Assembly: GCA_018806915.1 (NCBI GenBank)
Contig: JAGKQI010000039.1
Coordinates: 47,908 to 111,907, forward strand
Length of the DNA: 64,000 nt
Source: Phytophthora colocasiae
Taxonomy: Eukaryota > Oomycota > Peronosporomycetes > Peronosporales > Peronosporaceae
Direction: 5' to 3'
Of this stretch, positions 58,438 through 64,000 are shown in pieces. Numbering within the stretch: position 1 is the stretch's first letter; the number at the start of each line of letters is the position of its first letter. Position numbers and translations under genes: made by a program. The notes beneath the pieces are model-generated. The model made no database searches and had not been told where the DNA came from. It saw only the letters and a list, made by a program, of their open reading frames with translations.

Positions 58438-58642
58438 AATAACGATTGCGCGTATTCTTGACGATGCAAAATGAAAAGTAATCATATTAGTAAAGACTTC
58501 CTCCTACTCGCTAGCTATTGATCCATTCCTAGAACACTCGAAGCCTCCTACTACAAGAACGAATCCTCTGCTGTATCCCGAGTTGCTGCTTTGTCCTGTC
58601 CGTACCCAGATTGGAGCAAATCTTCTTCTAAGAACTCCGACA
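58438..58642 (-). repeat. 5' LTR of the copia element
   Basis: Pair of 53594-53788, ten bases longer through small indels. Followed by the TGGTA target duplication at 58643-58647. Promoter elements are presumably inside it, but none stands out. Confidence 0.93.
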
Positions 58643-58647
58643 TGGTA

Positions 58648-59980
58648 TTATTTCTTTTGTAGATCAAAGTGCTATTGCTCGCCAGCAAACACTCGCCTTA
58701 TCGATGTGAGGGCATTGCCTGTCGATAAAAGGAATCTTCCACATAATAAAATAAGCCATGTCAATTATTTTGCATCATCAATTTCCAGATTTAAATTACT
58801 TACACAAAAAATAACCTTCAATGGAAATACTTATGGATCGCAATACACGGGGTATCGTTTTAAGCAGAGTTTTTATGTGTGAACGGAGACCTAATGTCTG
58901 CACTGGCTAGTTTTCGACATGTACGGTGTTGGCAGCATTGGTTTCTGGCACTGCTTTGCGAATTTTTCCTACCTGCTAAAGCACCTATTGGAAGCCGAAC
59001 GCGCTCGTGAATGATAAAATAAATCATCAGAAAAATGCCGCTTGGAAGCTCACGCAGCGTTTGAAACGCCCCTGCCAGAGGTCCGAGAACAAAGGATCCC
59101 GATCACTGTCATCATCTTATCGTTTGTCGCAGGTGTCAGCGTTATGACGGGCCGTCATTGACAGCCGACAACCGCAAGTTTCAGAATGCAAGCAAAGACT
59201 CAGAATTGCATTTTAAAATGCCAGTGAAATGTCCACGGTTTTACACCTGTGAAGCTTCCTACACAAGGGAGTTTTTAAAAACGCAAGGGCGTTGCACCCC
59301 TTCGTATGTGAATATTTTTATTGTGTACGCTGTCCAAATGATTCTTCCTATACGCACCAACGAACAACAACATTGGTACATCAGCAAACTCTCTTGTTGC
59401 CCCTGCCACAGCTACTAAGTAAGTAATGTCGTCGGTTGCATGTCAATCAAGTGTTTGCTACAGGATCGACTTTTCACGATCATTACTTTTCAATTGTTAG
59501 TCTATATATATTTATCTCACAGGGTATCATTTCTGGGAATGGAAACTTGATACACGCATGTCAATGTACACCTAGCTAGCCTGCACCAGGACAGCACTTT
59601 GCGTGTCTTGTTGTTGACCTCTCGTCAATCCATTTTATCTCTTTGAAAATCATTTGGCCCCCAAACCTGTATTCCCGAATGCATGGTTTAGATAGACTGA
59701 CTCCTCATCGAGTTTGCGCGTAGTGCCTTTTGCATAAAATCAAACTGTTACTCTCTTGCCATACACGTCGAGAAGGAAGGCTTTTCAACAGCACATCTAT
59801 GTTAGCGCGTGAGGGGCAATAACTACATGGTTTCTTCAGCGAGTATCAAAGTATACCTCGATCGTATTTCCTTCGTATCTGATACTATTAAGCCACAATG
59901 CCAATGCTATTGCCATGGCAAACCAAAGCCCACATGCTTGGTAGCATCTGCATCTGATCAAGAGGCATAGGATATCACAT
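58648..59980. other. Long stretch with no supported gene
   Basis: About 1.3 kb of AT-rich DNA between the copia element and the Ser/Thr-rich fragments. Open frames here are short and without recognisable motifs. No repeat seen. Confidence 0.5.
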
Positions 59981-60170
59981 GTGCTTAAATGCGACCAAGT
60001 TACCGCAACAGCATCCAGCCGTTCAACAGAGACGTCCGCTTCCCTCTGGCAGCTTGACTCACCTCGTGCTGTGAGCGCCTTTGTTCTCTCACTTTCCAAT
60101 GTCCTACCAAGGTTGACACCCAGCTTCTTCTCGCCAAGACCTTCGTCAGCCTCTCTCGCAGTCAACAATG

Positions 60171-61434
60171 GTTCGTGCGATCCCTACGTCGTCTCAGTGA
60201 GTCTTTTGATGCTGGCGAGCCGAGTCCCCGAAGTCGGAGAGTTTCCAACTGCGGCGTTTCCTCCAGTCCACGCCGAACAACTGTCACGCTCCGTCATTAA
60301 TGTGTGCTACTGTCAACAGCGGTGTACTTCTACCTCTGAAGACTGCAACGCATCTCTGCCAACCGAGTGGGCGATGGCTTCCAGCATGTCTGAGTGTGGC
60401 CAGAGCTGTTCGTGTACGACGGATACCGTCAAATACCGCTCAACTCTGCTCGACAAGCTGCCAATTTACACTCTGGTAGCTGCTCCAGTGGACAAATGTG
60501 CAGCGATCGGAGAGACGACCGTTTGTCACGTCTATCGTCGACGACCGGATCCGGCTGCAACTTATCGGCACAACCGTCGTCGACTGCAACTGAATTCATC
60601 ACCACGGGCACGACATCCGGAACAACTTCCACGGGTACAACGACGTCAGGATCTGCCAACGATTCAAGCACAAGCACAACGTCCGGGATCAACTATGATA
60701 CGAACACTTGGTACCTCGACGACGGGGACTACTACAGGGGCCACTGGTACTACCGGAACATCAGGAACTTCAACTGGGTTGCTGCTACGTCCGGAGTACG
60801 ATAATGGCTCACTGCGTCAGGCACAAACGATACTGCAACGGGTGCAAATGGCTCGAATAGAGCGTCAGGTACGAGGTGGTGCTACCAGCTACGTCTGGGG
60901 TCGGCCGCAAACGGCTCTGGCACTGGTACTTCCAGCAACAGGGTCCTTTCCGAAGAGGCAGGTACAGCGCTGGCACCACTTCAAGCTCGTCAACCAATGG
61001 AGTAGGTGAGTCCTCGTCATTAACCTTGACGCGGTAGTTCTTCAACGTCGGTATCTTACTTTGGAGTCGGTTTCTTCATCCGGGACATCAGTCATTGGAC
61101 GTTGAGGGATTCGTCCACGGGTGGATCCACTGCGAATTCATTGCGAGGAGACATCGTCCACCTCGGCTTCAGCGTCGAATCAGGATCGAACCCCAACTCT
61201 GCGGTGCAAACGGCATTAACTGGAACAACCGCTCTGTTAGGCAATTTGTCAGCGCTTTCGCCTTCTTCCCAGTCGAAGCTCCAGAGAATGGTACAGCTAA
61301 TGCGTAAATACACACTTAGATTTGCAAACTTGTGTTTCTTTTTATCTCCTCAAAGGAATAACCATACAGAAAAACTCCAGAGAGTTTCACTTGTTGCGCT
61401 TCCCGGCACGCACTGGCCGCACTATAATTATTGA
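60171..61434 (+). CDS. Ser/Thr/Gly-rich secreted-type protein, frames broken (tentative)
   Basis: Not identified. A Met at about 60168 (MVRAIPTSSQ) followed, one frame over, by VSVSLLMLASRV could form a signal peptide. A Cys-containing segment comes next (CYCQQRCTSTSEDCN, SECGQSCSC). After it lies a long mucin-like region in changing frames (TTGTTSGTTSTGTTTSGSAN, then TGTTTGATGTTGTSGTSTG). A last block, NSLRGDIVHLGFSVESGSNP leading to GTTALLGNLSALSPSSQSKL, runs on to a stop at 61434. Cys plus a Thr-rich tail suggests a cell-wall or elicitin-like secreted protein, but the elicitin cysteine pattern was not established. The reading frame must change at least three times. Confidence 0.3.
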
Positions 61435-61639
61435 TTTGACTGAAGGAATCACTACTCAAAGCGAGAACAAGCGTTCGTCTGGCACCAAAATTTCAGGTGC
61501 CTCCAGGTGTACTTGCTGCACCTCACTTGGACGGAGTCATGGCTGCGTTGGCGATACTCACGCTGAAGTTCCCGGGGTCAAGTCGACAGCTGGCGTAAAG
61601 CTTTTCGTTCCCATTGGCCAGACCAAGTTCTCTTCTTGG

Positions 61640-62930
61640 TTCGTCTTCATGCATCAGCATTAAGATTCATCTGGTAGTTCTGCTTCTTCCTCCATTTTCT
61701 TCTTACTTGCTTTGCACGAATACGTACCGACGAGCAGTGGAAAACAGTGTAGCAAGACCTCCTCAGATCGTCACGACCACTTCCACACAGGCCACCGATC
61801 GCATTCTGGAAGGGTTCGTCAGTCCGAAACACAGACACGATCTGCGCTTCCATCCACAACTTGGACGCTCGCTCGTTGTTCGTTGCAACTGTCCCACTGT
61901 ATCATCAGCCGGAAGTGACCTAGAACCTTTGGACTTTGCGGTGCTACCGAACTTGAAGGCGTAGTGGACGCCACTTGGACGCCACTGGCATCCCCACAAG
62001 TATCGCCGGAATCTCCAGCCTCCACGGTCACCTTGTGCTCAGGTGAAAGCTTCCACGGACAGCTATCACTGCCCCAGCCTCGGAAGTAGATGGTACCGGC
62101 AGATTTCGCTGGAATCAGGGTGGCGTCAAAACGTCATCCGCCAACTTGCTCTCCGCCGATGTGTCAGAACTCGTAGGGGTAACAGTCTTCTTCTGGCCGG
62201 TTTTGGGCGATACATACGTGACGCTTTAGCAATGGCGGAAACGTTTCAGCTCCTCCGCTGGAAGAAATGCGCAGGAACCCATTTCACTACAACAGTGACA
62301 CCGTCGTCTGCGTACGAAGTATGGGAATCTCCATACGTCAAGTCATCCTAAACTCCACGCAGTCGAAACAACGCATACACCTCCCTGTCACTTTCGTGCA
62401 TTCATTACAGAAGACAACGGGATCGTAGATTTGTACCGGACGGAACGCGACGTTTTACCGATACAAGTGTTTGCAGCACTCGGAGAGGGATGAACTGTGC
62501 ACTCCAAGTTGGCCTGCACCACACCCAGCGAAAGTCACGACGAGATAAAGCACTTCCAACAACACCGATCTGGGCCCATTTGCCTTCTGCGTTGCAAGTA
62601 GCAGAAATGGCTTTGGACACTAATTCACATACACACGACGGACTTGCGCACGAGTGTACAGATGCAAAACCACTACGACAGGATAAAGAGAGGCGGGTGT
62701 CCCCTTGTCGTAAGGACGATGGTGGTTGCTGTGAGAAGTCTCCACCGGAGGCGATGGCAGACTATCGCTTGTGTCTTTCCCTGAGGGTGGGGAACGCAGT
62801 TGGTCAGTGGAAATGTCAAGCTGGGAACGAGTAGCTCGTACTCGATCTTCGGTGTTGGCAAGGAATCAAGGTCTTTGATAGCATTGGTAGACAGACATGA
62901 TCCGAGATTTGTATCGCTTGTTGCCCACAA
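61640..62930 (-). pseudogene. Extracellular-type protein, paralogue of the gene at the window end (frame broken)
   Basis: Not recognised. Coding character on the minus strand passes between frames: KIEYELLVPSLTFPLTNCVP (about 62850), FCNECTKVTGRCMRCFDCVE (about 62370), SAGTIYFRGWGSDSCPWKL (about 62090), FRLMIQWDSCNEQRASVQVV (about 61890) and VCVSD. The FRL..DS/ASCN.QRASV..V.G...VCVSD block recurs in the next gene at 63860-63740, so the two are diverged duplicates. The Cys content and Ser/Thr-rich linkers (VASTTPSSSVAPQSP) suggest an extracellular protein. A stop follows VCVSD where the paralogue has Trp, and other frame changes make it a pseudogene as written. Confidence 0.4.
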
Positions 62931-63402
62931 TTGGCGATTTAGTCGATTGAATGAGGAAACTCAAACGTTGGAGACCCGTACTGCCATAGGCTACATGTGC
63001 TTCACCCGGTTGGCAAAGTTCTTGCTCCCTCTTGTTTTAACGAACTTTTGTTGATCTCCACGTGCAGATAATTGAGCAATTGGCGTGATAGTAAATAACG
63101 TTGCTAGGAAATGCTGCAATACGTGCACTTGTATCATCTACACTAAGAATGTCTGACTCATGAAAAATCTGTTCAAGATTTTCCCTGAGCATCGAGATCT
63201 CATCGCTGTTGTTAATAAGTTTGTCGATCGTATCAATTCACGCAGATCATCGTCAGTCCGACGTCAGCAGCAAAAACAGCTTCCCAGTTTGTAGAATAAG
63301 ATCCAGGAAGAGGGATATAATTCACAGGCATTTATTGCAGTTCTCCTGTTTTGCCACTTCCAACTTTAAATTGTACTTACTTATCAATGGCATCTGACCT
63401 CC

Positions 63403-64000
63403 TTACAGCGTGAACTCTGTTGATCGACAGGCTTCCGTGGAACTCCAGATGTACGATCTGTCTGCGGGTCGTATTGGGTCCAGGAGACCATCATCAGTCG
63501 TTGCTATTGCCGTGATATTTTGCTGTCGGGCGTCACCTCGAGAGGTGTCGCGACGTCGCTCAGGCGTGATCCGACCCACATTGGTAACACACATTCTGTA
63601 TTCTTCTTCCTCCTTCTTCTTCTTTTAGAAGCTGGCGAGCAAAGCGCGCGCACTGAGATAATAATGGAGAATAAAGCAGCCACACCACCACCGATAGTCA
63701 CAGAGCCATTTCCCACACTGGCCATTGATCGCATTCTGGAGGGTTCGTCCAGTCCGAAACACACACAGAATTGCGCGTACCTTCAACCACCAACACACTC
63801 GCTCTTTGAGCATTGCAACTCGCCACTGTATCGTCAAGCTGGAGACGGAACTGGGCTGGAACCACTGGCTTTCGAAGTTGAAGTCGTATCATCACTAACA
63901 ATACTCGTATCACTTCGCGTCACAAGTACCGAGTGGCTTGAATCGCCGCTTCCACAGGTGATCGAATGCTCCTGGGATGCCTCACGACAAGTATCGGATC
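63403..64000 (-). CDS. Extracellular-type protein with putative membrane segment, 5' part outside the window
   Basis: Partial gene entering from the right edge on the minus strand. A Ser/Thr-rich linker (SDDTTSTSKASGSSPVPSPA) leads to QFRLQLDDTVASCNAQRASV and VLVVEGTRNSVCVSDWTNPP, then ECDQWPVWEMA. After a frame change a hydrophobic stretch (GGGVAALFSIIISVRALC) could be a transmembrane segment. It is followed by a basic stop-transfer-like run and a hydrophilic tail ending EACRSTEFTL* at 63403. The family is unknown. It duplicates part of the gene at 61.6-62.9 kb. Confidence 0.45.

Larger units (their letters stand above)
53594..58642 (-). mobile_element. Ty1/copia LTR retrotransposon, complete structure, decayed coding
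   Basis: A 195-bp and a 205-bp long terminal repeat flank the element. The same five bases, TGGTA, lie just outside both ends (53589-53593 and 58643-58647), proving insertion as a unit. Read on the minus strand the order is LTR, primer-binding site, Gag, integrase, reverse transcriptase, RNase H, polypurine tract, LTR. Integrase before RT is the copia arrangement. LTR ends are TGTCGGAG... and ...TTATT. The LTRs differ by several substitutions and indels, suggesting some age. Confidence 0.93.

Noticed and set aside
60171..61009. Elicitin gene
   Set aside because: Cys residues and a Thr-rich tail are suggestive, but the six-cysteine elicitin spacing cannot be built in any frame combination I tried.

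Overview
The window looks like a piece of an oomycete nuclear genome (Phytophthora or a close relative). This is inferred from gene structure and content, not from a database match. Introns are short (about 55-90 bp, GT..AG). Several starts are preceded by the oomycete-type initiator/flanking motif TCATTYYNCAWTTT. Compact genes sit among many transposon families. The gene types (ubiquitin-like/PI4K kinase, IBtk-like ankyrin-RCC1 protein, sirtuin) fit a stramenopile.

Layout. (1) 1-21,810: a head-to-tail macrosatellite of about 1,655 bp per unit, about 11.8 units, open at the left window edge. Every unit carries a 68-nt hairpin and a 21-bp heptad minisatellite. One unit is split by a 2,348-bp non-autonomous Helitron (12,231-14,578) with textbook ends inserted between A and T. 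(2) 21,811-32,500: a graveyard of transposons. It holds a pogo/Tc1-mariner-like DDE transposase pseudogene with introns, a degenerate APE-type LINE, hairpin-rich GC DNA, decayed ~99-bp repeats, a Crypton-like tyrosine recombinase remnant and zinc-finger fragments. (3) 32,531-40,884: three cellular genes: a UBL-PI4K-type kinase (+), an unrecognised low-complexity protein (-), and an IBtk-like ankyrin/RCC1/BACK protein (+) divergent from it. (4) 41,405-50,114: a cluster of five paralogous C2-domain genes (four +, one -). Each has a C2 core without the usual acidic calcium ligands and its own coiled-coil, Gln-rich or Ser/Arg-rich tail. (5) 50,848-52,740 (-): a sirtuin with a C-terminal ZZ-type zinc finger encoded across three exons. 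(6) 53,594-58,642 (-): a complete but decayed Ty1/copia retrotransposon with LTRs, TGGTA target duplication, polypurine tract and a primer-binding site that matches the anticodon arm of initiator tRNA-Met. (7) 58,650-64,000: sparse DNA, then Ser/Thr-rich and Cys-containing, secreted-type coding fragments. Two of these on the minus strand are diverged copies of one another.

A general caution: nearly every cellular gene here is broken by isolated one-base frame changes while the protein on both sides stays well conserved. Uncorrected sequence indels are the simplest explanation, so several coding entries are given as spans with frame changes noted rather than as clean reading frames.

The most interesting items are the C2 gene cluster with its shared promoter motif, the macrosatellite with a hairpin in every unit, the sirtuin-ZZ fusion, and the half-tRNA-type priming site of the copia element.
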